Shown here: piece after piece, positions 6,968 through 14,167 of the stretch
Position numbering within the stretch: the first letter of the stretch is position 1
How the letters are laid out: the number at the start of each line of letters is the position of its first letter
Notes under the pieces: model-generated
What the model was told of the DNA's origin: nothing
The model's input: only the letters and a program-made list of their open reading frames with translations
Database searches by the model: none
Made by a program: the position numbers and the translations under genes
Source of the DNA: an uncultured Oscillospiraceae bacterium
Lineage (GTDB): Bacteria > Bacillota > Clostridia > Oscillospirales > Oscillospiraceae
NCBI GenBank assembly: GCA_934569225.1
Contig: CAKTKC010000031.1
Span: forward strand, 1 to 17,123
Direction: 5' to 3'
Length of the DNA stretch: 17,123 nucleotides

Positions 6968-7166
6968 GCACCCCGCTTTAGCCGTAACGCATCCAATTAT
7001 GACCTGCACGAAAAGGCAGGTGGGATGCCGCTCCCGACCATTACTGCTCCCAGCATCCACCATCCGTCGAAGCGGGGGCGGGAGGTCTGCAAACAGGCCG
7101 GGAAGTCTAACGTCCCAATAAGAAAATGTGGGTCCAAAAGGACACGCTACGCACCAAGCAGGAGGC
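6968..7166 (-). ncRNA. ssrS: Probable 6S RNA (RNA polymerase-binding regulator)
   Basis: A rod-shaped RNA of about 200 bases on the minus strand, with no protein. The ends pair as an interrupted closing stem: 7140-7166 with 6968-6994, including TGTCC/GGATG, CGTAGCG/CGTTACG and TGCTT/AAGCG around a symmetric four-base internal loop. Inside is a large unpaired region, with a small hairpin CCTGC/GCAGG on its 3' side (7003-7020) and a possible CCCA/TGGG on its 5' side. A terminal stem TCCCGGCC/GGTCGGGA (7096-7103 with 7032-7039) then leads to the tip. Closing stem, open-complex-like bubble with a 3'-side hairpin, terminal stem and an immediate terminator are the hallmarks of 6S RNA, which binds the housekeeping polymerase. 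The call rests on hand folding; I found no tmRNA, RNase P or SRP signature. It starts about ten bases after the DUF1292 stop and may be processed from that transcript. Confidence 0.65.
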
Positions 7167-7175
7167 TTACGCCTT

Positions 7176-7454
7176 TTATTCCGCGTCTTCCGAATAGAGG
7201 GAATCCATGATCAGGTCGTACACGGCCTGCAATTCCGCCTCGTCCTCGATGGCGCAGAGGATCGGCTCTCCGTCTTCCTCAATGGACTTGAAAATGCTGA
7301 CTTCCAGATCCAGGGAATCGGAACCGTCGTCGGCGGGAATGACTGCCATATAGGTATTGCCGTTGTACTCCAGTGTGGTGAGTACCTCCAGCTCGTATTC
7401 GGTGCCTTCCTCATCCACGATGGTGATGAAATCAGAACCGTATTGATCCGCCAT
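7176..7454 (-). CDS. DUF1292 family protein (YrzB-like)
   Basis: A small, very acidic protein of 92 residues matching the DUF1292 pattern: a start rich in Asp and Glu, ITIVDEEGTEYELEVLTTLEYNGNTYMAVIPAD, then EVSIFKSIEEDGEP and a final short helix. No enzymatic motif is visible and the function is unknown. In many Firmicutes the family sits beside yqgF and alaS; those genes are not here. Start ATG 7454 follows a GGGGGG-type ribosome site and a promoter at 7484-7512. The probable 6S RNA begins immediately after its stop, so one transcript may carry both. Confidence 0.87.
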   Translation of the reverse strand: MADQYGSDFITIVDEEGTEYELEVLTTLEYNGNTYMAVIPADDGSDSLDLEVSIFKSIEEDGEPILCAIEDEAELQAVYDLIMDSLYSEDAE

Positions 7455-7483
7455 GGAAATCGCCCCCCGCTTTTGATGCCTAT

Positions 7484-7512
7484 ATTCTACCGCAGGGAGC
7501 GCACAAAATCAA
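7484..7512 (-). promoter_or_regulatory. Promoter of the DUF1292 gene (and possibly the downstream RNA)
   Basis: Minus-strand reading: TTGATT (7507-7512), 17-base spacer, TAGAAT (7484-7489), about 30 bases before the start at 7454. Two mismatches in the -35 box and one in the -10 box. Confidence 0.65.
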
Positions 7513-7544
7513 GAGGTCATTTTGTACAGAAACAGGGGAGCATT

Positions 7545-7766
7545 TTAGGACAGAAAATCTTCCAGAAACCGATTCAGTTCGTCCTCCGACCGGACGGGGA
7601 TGCCTTTTTCCAGTGCCTCCCGGTCGGCGTCGGGGAGGGAGGACACCGGGCAGGGGAAAATCTGCTTCGGCTCGGAAGCGCCCTTGTCAAACAGCGCCAG
7701 ATACCCCCGGAAGCACCCCAGCGTGAGATACAGAAGCAAAATCAGACTTACCGCTTTTTTCGGCAT
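7545..7766 (-). CDS. Small membrane-anchored protein resembling the BofC C-terminal domain
   Basis: A 73-residue protein: MPKKAVSLILLLYLTLG is a signal anchor or uncleaved signal peptide, followed by a short extracytoplasmic domain, GYLALFDKGASEPKQIF, then PDADREALEKGIPV and a final helix SEDELNRFLEDFL. The pattern of a strand, an L-x-KGI-x-V motif and a helix with E-L-x-x-x-L-E-D resembles the C-terminal domain of BofC, a forespore protein that tempers SigK activation in Bacillus; whether this one acts in sporulation is inference. I chose the second ATG at 7766: GGAGG (7774-7778) is about seven bases before it, whereas the ATG at 7772 directly abuts the ribosome site. It diverges from the penicillin-binding protein operon. 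No terminator follows it, so transcripts may continue into DUF1292. Confidence 0.65.
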   Translation of the reverse strand: MPKKAVSLILLLYLTLGCFRGYLALFDKGASEPKQIFPCPVSSLPDADREALEKGIPVRSEDELNRFLEDFLS

Positions 7767-7843
7767 ATGCATTCCTCCAATTGTTAAATCTATTACCCAA
7801 TATAGTATCTCCCACAATTAAAACTTTATTTATAAATTGGGGC

Positions 7844-7872
7844 TTTCGTTTTTTCATCCGGTATGGTATAAT
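7844..7872 (+). promoter_or_regulatory. Extended -10 promoter for the penicillin-binding protein operon
   Basis: TGGTATAAT (7864-7872) is a full extended -10 element with a perfect TATAAT. The matching -35 position (7844-7849, TTTCGT) is weak, as is common for extended -10 promoters. A second perfect TATAAT occurs at 7907-7912 with a poor -35 region and could be an alternative start. Both lie ahead of the GGAGG site for ATG 7957. A short inverted repeat GCAGG/CCTGC lies in the leader (about 7925-7939). Confidence 0.55.
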
Positions 7873-7956
7873 GATATGAGTAGTGTTATGCGAATATGAC
7901 ACTGGTTATAATGGATTTACCAGGCAGGCACGTCCTGCTTCTATTGGAGGTACCCT

Positions 7957-10710
7957 ATGGCTAATGAAAAAAGACCCAGGAGGCGCAAGAAGCTCCGGCA
8001 GGAGTGGAATCCCCACTGGTCGCTGAAGCTACTATATATGATCTTCTCCGTAGCCGGTTCCGTGCTGAAAATCGCTGTCGGCGCGGCGGCGACGGTGCTT
8101 CTGATCGTGCTGATCTGCGGTACGGTCTTTGTCGGCACGTTGGGAGACTATTTGCAGGAGGACATTCTGACGGAGGCCGCCGACTGGTCTCTGGACGATT
8201 ACGACCTGGAGCAGACCTCCTTTATCTATTATGTGGACAACCACGGCGATATCCAGCTGTTGCAGCAGATTTATACCACCACCGACCGCCAGTGGGCGTC
8301 CATTGACGAAATTCCCGAAGACCTGATCCATGCCGCCGTGGCCATTGAGGACAAGCGGTTCTATGAGCATCAGGGCGTGGACTGGATCACCACCATGAAA
8401 GCCTGTCTGAACATGTTCTTCGGCGGCGACGAGCAGTTCGGCGGCTCCACCATCACCCAGCAGTTCATCAAGAACCACACCGGTGAAAAAAGCGTCACCG
8501 TTCAGCGAAAGGTCATGGAGATTTTCCGGGCGCAGATTTTCGAGCGGGAATACGATAAAGACCTGATCATGGAGTATTACCTCAACGAAATTTATCTGGG
8601 ACGTGGCTGCTACGGCGTCAAGAGCGCCGCGGCTGAGTATTTCGGCAAGGAGCTTCGGAATCTGACCACCGCCGAGTGCGCCAGCCTCATCAGCATCACC
8701 AATAACCCGTCCCTGTTCAACCCCTATTCCGAGAGCGTGTATATGTACAAGGGCGAGGAGCGGGACGGCGCTGCCCGAAACCGCTACCGTCAGATGAACG
8801 TTCTGAGCGAAATGCTGGATCAGGGCTACCTGACCCAGGAGCAATACGATGCGGCTGTGGCGCAGGAAATGGTGTTCAAAGAGGGCATCGCCGACGCCGA
8901 CCGCTGGACGGTCTGCGACAACTGCGGTTATGAGAACACCCGCAGCCACTTTACTGGCGAGGGGGATACCTGCTACTGCCCCCAGTGCGGCGAGCAGGTG
9001 GCGGTCAGCACCGACGCTTCCCAGCACATCTATTCCTGGTTCGTGGACGCTGTCATTGTGGACTTTGCCAGCTATCTGGCAGATCAGGACGGCAAGGTCT
9101 GGGACGACCTCAGCACCAACGACCAGAGCATCTACCTCAACCGCATCCAGAAGGGCGGCTACCATATTTATACCACCCTGGACATGGATGTGCAGAGGCA
9201 GGTGGACGCGGTCTATACCGACCTGAGCAACATTCCCACCACCCGCAGCGAGCAGCAGCTCCAGTCCGCCATCGTGGTCATCGACAACGAGACGGGGGAC
9301 GTGGTAGCTCTGTCCGGCGGTGTGGGGGAGAAGACCACCTTCCTGGCCTACAACAAGGCCACCCAGGCAAAGCTCCAGACCGGTTCTTCCCAGAAGCCCA
9401 TTTCCGTTTACGCTCCGGCCTTTGAGTCCGGCAAGGTCACACCGGCATCGGTGATGAAAGACCTGCCCATGACCTATATCGACGGCAACAACTGGCCGAA
9501 GAACGACAACCGGCAGTACCAGTACGCGAGGACTGTCTATCAGGGCATCGTTTCCTCTGTCAACACCGTTTCCGCCCGGACGCTGGACACCATCGGCGCG
9601 GATTACGGCTACAGCTTCGCCAAGTATAACTTTGGACAAAGCTCCCTGACAGATAATTACCCCCTGCCCAACGGGCAGAGCCTGTCCGACGTGGGTCTGG
9701 CGCCTCTGGCGCTGGGCGCGCTGACGGTTGGTTCCACCGTGCGGGAGATGTCCGCCGCTTACGCGACCTTCGCCAACGACGGCGTTTACCGGGAGCCGAG
9801 ACTGTTCACCAAGGTCTACGACAGCAACGGCCGCATCGTGGTGGACAATGAGCAGGAGTCCCGGAAGATCCTCAGCCAGAAGACTGTGGACTATATGAAC
9901 TACTGCCTGTTCAACGCGGCGAACAACGGCACCGGCGGCGCGGCCATCTTTGCGGGACAGAACATTGCGGGCAAAACCGGTACCACGTCCTCCAACCGCG
10001 ACCGGTGGTTCTGCGGCTATACCACCCACTACACCGCAGCCGTATGGTGCGGCTACGACATCCCGGAGCAGATCTACCTCACCGGCAGCAGCGCCAACCC
10101 GGCGGCACGGCTGTGGAAGGCGGTCATGCAGCCCATCCACGACGGTCTGCCCAGAGAAGGGTTGTATAACGGCAACGCTTTCCACAGCGTTGGCGTGTGT
10201 CTGGATTCCGGCAAAAAGGCCACCGCGGCGTGCAGCGCCGATGTGCGTGGACTGGAGCGCGTGGTTTATGTGAACGTCTACGACGGCGACGAGCCGGAGG
10301 GAACCTGCGACAAGCACGTTCAGGTGGACTATTGCGTTACCGGCGGCGGTGTGGCGACGGACTACTGCTATATGTTCAGCGACGCCCAGATCGAGTCCCG
10401 GTCTCTCGTGAAGCTGACCCAGGCCGAGGTGGACGAGATCAAGGCGGCGGACGGCTTCGGACTGAACGATATTTACACCGCCAATTACTATGTATATCTC
10501 ATCGATTCCGACGGCAACCCCGCTTCCTGGCACGGGTTCTACAACAACCTGAACAACGGCGTGGACGCCCCCTATATCGTGTGCCCGCTGCACACCCAGA
10601 GCGCCTGGGAGGATTATAACCCCGGCGGCACGGAAGAGGACAATACCGGCGGCTGGGACAACGGCTCGAGCAATGGCTGGGACGGCGGCTGGGACGGCTT
10701 CGTCGGCTGA
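7957..10710 (+). CDS. Class A penicillin-binding protein (glycosyltransferase plus transpeptidase) with zinc-ribbon-like insert
   Basis: A bifunctional cell-wall polymerase of 917 residues: the GT51 domain polymerises lipid II and the transpeptidase cross-links peptides outside the membrane. After a basic cytoplasmic start there is a membrane region (about 24-62). GT51 motifs are AIEDKRFYEHQGVDW (catalytic Glu131), GGSTITQQFIKN, RKVMEIFRAQ and MEYYLNEIYLGRG. The penicillin-binding motifs are SSQK (Ser477, Lys480), SVN (534-536) and KTG (673-675). Between the domains is CDNCG (Cys320, Cys323) followed by CYCPQCG (Cys339, 341, 344), a zinc-ribbon-like insert that I do not know from the textbook members. 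The C-terminal tail has several more cysteines and ends in a Gly/Trp/Asp/Asn-rich stretch. GGAGG lies six bases before the ATG. It heads the operon with the methyltransferase and ECF genes. Confidence 0.95.
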   Translation: MANEKRPRRRKKLRQEWNPHWSLKLLYMIFSVAGSVLKIAVGAAATVLLIVLICGTVFVGTLGDYLQEDILTEAADWSLDDYDLEQTSFIYYVDNHGDIQLLQQIYTTTDRQWASIDEIPEDLIHAAVAIEDKRFYEHQGVDWITTMKACLNMFFGGDEQFGGSTITQQFIKNHTGEKSVTVQRKVMEIFRAQIFEREYDKDLIMEYYLNEIYLGRGCYGVKSAAAEYFGKELRNLTTAECASLISITNNPSLFNPYSESVYMYKGEERDGAARNRYRQMNVLSEMLDQGYLTQEQYDAAVAQEMVFKEGIADADRWTVCDNCGYENTRSHFTGEGDTCYCPQCGEQVAVSTDASQHIYSWFVDAVIVDFASYLADQDGKVWDDLSTNDQSIYLNRIQKGGYHIYTTLDMDVQRQVDAVYTDLSNIPTTRSEQQLQSAIVVIDNETGDVVALSGGVGEKTTFLAYNKATQAKLQTGSSQKPISVYAPAFESGKVTPASVMKDLPMTYIDGNNWPKNDNRQYQYARTVYQGIVSSVNTVSARTLDTIGADYGYSFAKYNFGQSSLTDNYPLPNGQSLSDVGLAPLALGALTVGSTVREMSAAYATFANDGVYREPRLFTKVYDSNGRIVVDNEQESRKILSQKTVDYMNYCLFNAANNGTGGAAIFAGQNIAGKTGTTSSNRDRWFCGYTTHYTAAVWCGYDIPEQIYLTGSSANPAARLWKAVMQPIHDGLPREGLYNGNAFHSVGVCLDSGKKATAACSADVRGLERVVYVNVYDGDEPEGTCDKHVQVDYCVTGGGVATDYCYMFSDAQIESRSLVKLTQAEVDEIKAADGFGLNDIYTANYYVYLIDSDGNPASWHGFYNNLNNGVDAPYIVCPLHTQSAWEDYNPGGTEEDNTGGWDNGSSNGWDGGWDGFVG

Positions 10711-10737
10711 GATAAGGAGAAAGAGGGAGGAGACCCA

Positions 10738-11610
10738 ATGCTCTGGATTTCCGATGAATGGAAGGAATATGAGGTGCTGGACACCAGCGGCGGCGAGCGG
10801 CTGGAACGGTGGGGCAAGTTCATTCTGGTGCGCCCCGACCCCCAGGTGATCTGGAATACGCCCAGGACGGCACCCCAATGGAAGCACTATGACGCCCGCT
10901 ACGTCCGCTCTAATACCGGCGGCGGACACTGGACGGACAACAAGCTCCCGGAACGGTGGCAGATTCATTATAAAGACTATCTGACCTTCAACGTCAAGCC
11001 CATGAACTTCAAGCACACGGGTGTATTCCCGGAGCAGGCGGCAAACTGGGATTTCATCCGGGAGAAGGTGGCGGCGGCTTCCGCCCGCCGTCCCGTCCGG
11101 GTGCTGAATCTGTTCGCCTATTCCGGCGGCGCGACCCTGGCGGCGGCCGCTGGGGGAGCGGAGGTGTACCATGTGGACGCCTCCAAGGGCATGGTGGCCT
11201 GGGCGAAGGAAAACGCCGTGGCTTCCGGCCTTGCCGACCGCCCCATCCACTGGATCGTGGACGACTGCGGCAAGTTCATCCAGCGGGAAATTCGCCGGGG
11301 ACGGCGCTACGACGGGATTATCATGGATCCGCCCAGCTATGGCCGGGGGCCAAGCGGCGAGATCTGGAAAATGGAGACCAGCTTTTATCCCTTCTTACAG
11401 GAGACGGTGAAGCTGCTGTCCGACGATCCGCTGTTCGTCATCATCAATTCGTACACCACCGGGCTTGCGCCCTCCGCCGTGGCTTACGCTTCCGACGTGG
11501 TGTTCGGGGCGGCGCATGGCGGCAAAACGGCCGCCGGTGAGCTGGGACTGCCGGTGAAGCAGTCCGGGCTGGTTCTTCCCTGCGGCGCCACCGGCCGATG
11601 GACGCCGTAA
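10738..11610 (+). CDS. Class I SAM-dependent methyltransferase, RlmI/RlmK-like
   Basis: A 290-residue methyltransferase of the group that includes the 23S rRNA cytosine methyltransferase RlmI. The S-adenosylmethionine site is VLNLFAYSGGATLAAA (from residue 122), the acidic residue of motif II is in VYHVDASKGM, and motif IV is DPPSYGRG (197-204), which in this family faces the target base. The N-terminal PUA domain of Escherichia coli RlmI is missing; instead there is a short beta-rich start (WGKFILVRPDPQVIW). RNA is the likely substrate by family, but the exact base is unknown. GGAGG lies seven bases before the ATG. It begins 27 bases after the penicillin-binding protein gene and is followed closely by ecfA1, so it belongs to the same transcript. 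Confidence 0.85.
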   Translation: MLWISDEWKEYEVLDTSGGERLERWGKFILVRPDPQVIWNTPRTAPQWKHYDARYVRSNTGGGHWTDNKLPERWQIHYKDYLTFNVKPMNFKHTGVFPEQAANWDFIREKVAAASARRPVRVLNLFAYSGGATLAAAAGGAEVYHVDASKGMVAWAKENAVASGLADRPIHWIVDDCGKFIQREIRRGRRYDGIIMDPPSYGRGPSGEIWKMETSFYPFLQETVKLLSDDPLFVIINSYTTGLAPSAVAYASDVVFGAAHGGKTAAGELGLPVKQSGLVLPCGATGRWTP

Positions 11611-11629
11611 CAATAGGAGGATGCCTGAT

Positions 11630-12478
11630 TTGAGCGACATAATTTCTGTAGAGCATCTGGCATACACGTACCCGGGCGTGGAGGACACGCCCGGTGTTCC
11701 CGTGTTTGCGGATTTGAATCTGACCATTGAAGAAGGCAGCTTTGTGGCCGTACTCGGCACCAACGGCTGCGGAAAATCCACCCTTGCCAAGCATTTCAAC
11801 GCCATTCTGCTTCCCTCCGGGGGAAAGGTCTACGTCTGCGGCATCGATACCGCCAACGAAGACCGGCTGATCACCATCCGCCGGAACGTGGGCATGGTGT
11901 TCCAGAACCCGGACAACCAGATCGTGGCGAATGTGGTGGAGGAGGACGTTGCTTTCGGCCCTGAGAATCTGGGCATTGCCAGCCCGGAAATTCGCCGCAG
12001 AGTGGACAGCGCCCTGAAGCAGGTGGACATGTACGAGTACCGCACCCATGCGCCCCATTTGCTGTCCGGCGGACAGAAGCAGCGCATCGCCATCGCGGGC
12101 GTGATCGCCATGGAGCCGAAGTGCATCGTTCTGGACGAACCCACCGCCATGCTTGACCCGAGAGGACGCCGAGAGGTGATCGACACCATCGGACGGCTGA
12201 ATCGGGAGAAGGGCATCACGGTGGTTCTGATCACCCACCACATGGACGAAGCGGCCAAGGCGCAGCGCGTTGTGGTGCTGGACAAGGGCAAGGTCGCGGC
12301 AGACGGCACACCGAAGGAGGTTTTCTCCCAGGTGGAGCTGCTGCACGGCATCGGCCTTGCTGCCCCGGAGACGGTGGAGCTGTGCTGGGAGCTGAATCAG
12401 GAGGGCTTTGACCTTCCGCTGGATAAATTAGACCCGAAAGAATGCGCGCAGGCACTTTACGACATGGTGATGGCCTGA
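11630..12478 (+). CDS. ecfA1: ECF transporter ATPase EcfA1
   Basis: One of the two ATPases that power an energy-coupling-factor importer for vitamins, cobalt, nickel or similar trace nutrients. It has Walker A GTNGCGKST (43-51), the Q-loop FQNPDNQIVANVVEEDVAFGPENL that is diagnostic of the EcfA group, the signature LSGGQKQR, Walker B IVLDEPTAMLD and the H-loop ITHH. I placed the start at TTG 11630: AGGAGG (11615-11620) is nine bases before it, whereas the in-frame ATG at 11621 directly touches that site. The next gene also uses TTG. This is the first of the compact ecfA1-ecfA2-ecfT-truA set. Confidence 0.93.
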   Translation: MSDIISVEHLAYTYPGVEDTPGVPVFADLNLTIEEGSFVAVLGTNGCGKSTLAKHFNAILLPSGGKVYVCGIDTANEDRLITIRRNVGMVFQNPDNQIVANVVEEDVAFGPENLGIASPEIRRRVDSALKQVDMYEYRTHAPHLLSGGQKQRIAIAGVIAMEPKCIVLDEPTAMLDPRGRREVIDTIGRLNREKGITVVLITHHMDEAAKAQRVVVLDKGKVAADGTPKEVFSQVELLHGIGLAAPETVELCWELNQEGFDLPLDKLDPKECAQALYDMVMA

Positions 12479-12497
12479 CCCGCTGGGAGGTATTTTC

Positions 12498-13361
12498 TTG
12501 AAACCCATTCTGGAAGTGAAGAATCTCACTTATATTTACAGCGCCGGGACGCCCTTCGAGCATAAGGCGCTGGACGACATATCCTTTTCCGTGGAGCCGG
12601 GGGAGTTCATCGGCATTATCGGCCACACCGGCTCCGGAAAATCCACCCTGATGCAGCAGCTGAACGGACTGCTGAAACCCACCTCCGGCACGGTGCTGCT
12701 GGACGGGCAGGACATCTGGTCGGACAGGAAGCTGACTCGGCAGGCACGGTTCCGGGTAGGGCTGGTGTTCCAGTACCCGGAGTATCAGCTTTTTGAGGAA
12801 ACCGTGTACAAGGACATTGCCTTCGGTCCCAAAAACATGGGGCTGTCAGCGGAGGAAGTCGATCGCCGCGTCCGGGAAGCCGCCGGGTTCGTGGGGCTTA
12901 CGGAGCAGCAGCTGGAAGTTTCGCCCTTTGATCTTTCCGGCGGGCAGAAGCGCCGGGTCGCCATTGCGGGCGTCATTGCCATGGAGCCGGAAGTTCTCAT
13001 TCTGGACGAACCCACCGCCGGTCTTGACCCTGTGGGACGCTCGGAAATTCTGGGCAACATTCAGGCCTACCGCAAGGCGAAGAACGCCACGATTATGATG
13101 GTCTCCCACTCCATGGAGGACGTGGCGCGGCTGACCGACCGGCTGCTGGTGATGAATGGCTCGAAGCTTGCCATGGATGCGCCGCCAGCCCAGGTGTTTA
13201 CCCATGCCGAAGAACTGACCCAAATGGGACTGAACATACCCCAGGTGACCCAGGTATTTCTGGAGCTGAAGAAGCTGGGGCTGGACGTGAAAAACGTCTA
13301 CACCATCGAGCAGGCCGCGGCGGAGATCAGACGGCTCAAGGAGGGGAACTGCCATGCTTAA
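12498..13361 (+). CDS. ecfA2: ECF transporter ATPase EcfA2
   Basis: The partner ATPase; EcfA1 and EcfA2 form a heterodimer that drives the EcfT scaffold. It has Walker A GHTGSGKST (42-50), Q-loop FQYPEYQLFEETVYKDIAFGPKN, signature LSGGQKRR, Walker B LILDEPTAGLD and H-loop VSHS. The start is TTG 12498 behind GGGAGG (12484-12489), eight bases away; the gene begins 19 bases after ecfA1. It overlaps ecfT by eight bases. The length (287 residues) is normal for the family. Confidence 0.94.
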   Translation: MKPILEVKNLTYIYSAGTPFEHKALDDISFSVEPGEFIGIIGHTGSGKSTLMQQLNGLLKPTSGTVLLDGQDIWSDRKLTRQARFRVGLVFQYPEYQLFEETVYKDIAFGPKNMGLSAEEVDRRVREAAGFVGLTEQQLEVSPFDLSGGQKRRVAIAGVIAMEPEVLILDEPTAGLDPVGRSEILGNIQAYRKAKNATIMMVSHSMEDVARLTDRLLVMNGSKLAMDAPPAQVFTHAEELTQMGLNIPQVTQVFLELKKLGLDVKNVYTIEQAAAEIRRLKEGNCHA

Positions 13362-14160
13362 AGACATTACCCTCGGCCAGTATTTCCCGGGCAATTCCGT
13401 CATTCACCGCCTTGACCCCAGAACGAAGCTCATTGTGCTGATTGTTTATATGGTGACGCTTTTTGTCGCCTCCGGGTGGGTGTCCTACGGCGTGCTGCTC
13501 CTGTTCCTGCTGACAGCAATCAAAATTTCCGCCATTCCGGGAAAATCCATCGTCCGGGGCATGAAGCCGCTGATGATGATCCTTGTTTTCACCGGCGTGC
13601 TGAATCTGTTCTTTACCAAAGAGGGCAGGGTGTTGGTGGATTTCTGGGGCGTTACCATTACCACCGGCGGCGCGGAGCGGGCGGCCTTTATGTTGGTTCG
13701 TATTCTGATGCTGGTCACTGCGACCTTCCTGCTGACCTATACCACCTCGCCCATCTCCCTGACGGACGGACTGGAAAGCCTGATGAACCCCCTGAAGGTT
13801 ATCAAGGTGCCTGTCCATGAGCTGTCCATGATGATGTGCATTGCCCTGCGGTTCATCCCCACGCTGATCGAGGAAACGGATAAGATCATGTCCGCCCAGA
13901 AAGCCCGGGGCGCCGACTTTGAAAGCGGCAAGCTGATGGAGCGGGCCAAGGCGCTGATCCCCATTCTGGTGCCGCTGTTCATCAGCGCGTTCCGCCGTGC
14001 GGACGAGCTGGCCACCGCCATGGAGTGCCGCTGCTATCAGGGCGGCGAGGGGAGAACCAAGATGAAGCAGCTGCACTATCAGCGGGGTGATTTTGCCGCG
14101 TTCGGTGCGGCGGCGCTGCTGACAGCGGCGGTCATTATTCTGAAAAAGTTTGGTATGTGA
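13354..14160 (+). CDS. ecfT: ECF transporter transmembrane scaffold EcfT
   Basis: The membrane subunit that couples the two ATPases to whichever S component is docked. It is 268 residues long with several hydrophobic segments (for example LIVLIVYMVTLFVAS, YGVLLLFLLTAI, LMMILVFTGVLNLFF, ILMLVTATFLLTY) and LTDGLESLMNPLKVIKVPVHELSMMM before the coupling helices. The coupling motifs are ARG in SAQKARGADF and CRC in AMECRCYQGGEGRTK; the second is usually ARC or ARG, so its first residue is changed. The start at 13354 lies inside the end of ecfA2, which implies coupled translation. No S-component gene is in the window, which fits a shared (group II) module serving S components encoded elsewhere. 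Confidence 0.94.
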   Translation: MLKDITLGQYFPGNSVIHRLDPRTKLIVLIVYMVTLFVASGWVSYGVLLLFLLTAIKISAIPGKSIVRGMKPLMMILVFTGVLNLFFTKEGRVLVDFWGVTITTGGAERAAFMLVRILMLVTATFLLTYTTSPISLTDGLESLMNPLKVIKVPVHELSMMMCIALRFIPTLIEETDKIMSAQKARGADFESGKLMERAKALIPILVPLFISAFRRADELATAMECRCYQGGEGRTKMKQLHYQRGDFAAFGAAALLTAAVIILKKFGM

Positions 14161-14167
14161 TGGAAAT

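Noticed and set aside
6765..7121. A 118-codon plus-strand frame across the palindrome and the 6S RNA
   Set aside because: It runs through structured non-coding sequence, has no family resemblance, and crosses two unrelated elements.
6968..7166. tmRNA, RNase P RNA or SRP RNA as identity of the structured RNA
   Set aside because: None of the conserved signatures of these RNAs (tRNA-like TTCGATTCC end, GAGGAAAGTCC, GGAAGCAGC tip) is present on either strand.
8032..11250. A frame of more than 1,000 codons open on the minus strand across the penicillin-binding protein gene
   Set aside because: It mirrors the codon pattern of the real gene, has no domain, ribosome site or promoter, and consists of Val/Gly/Ala/His-rich sequence typical of antisense shadows in GC-rich genes.
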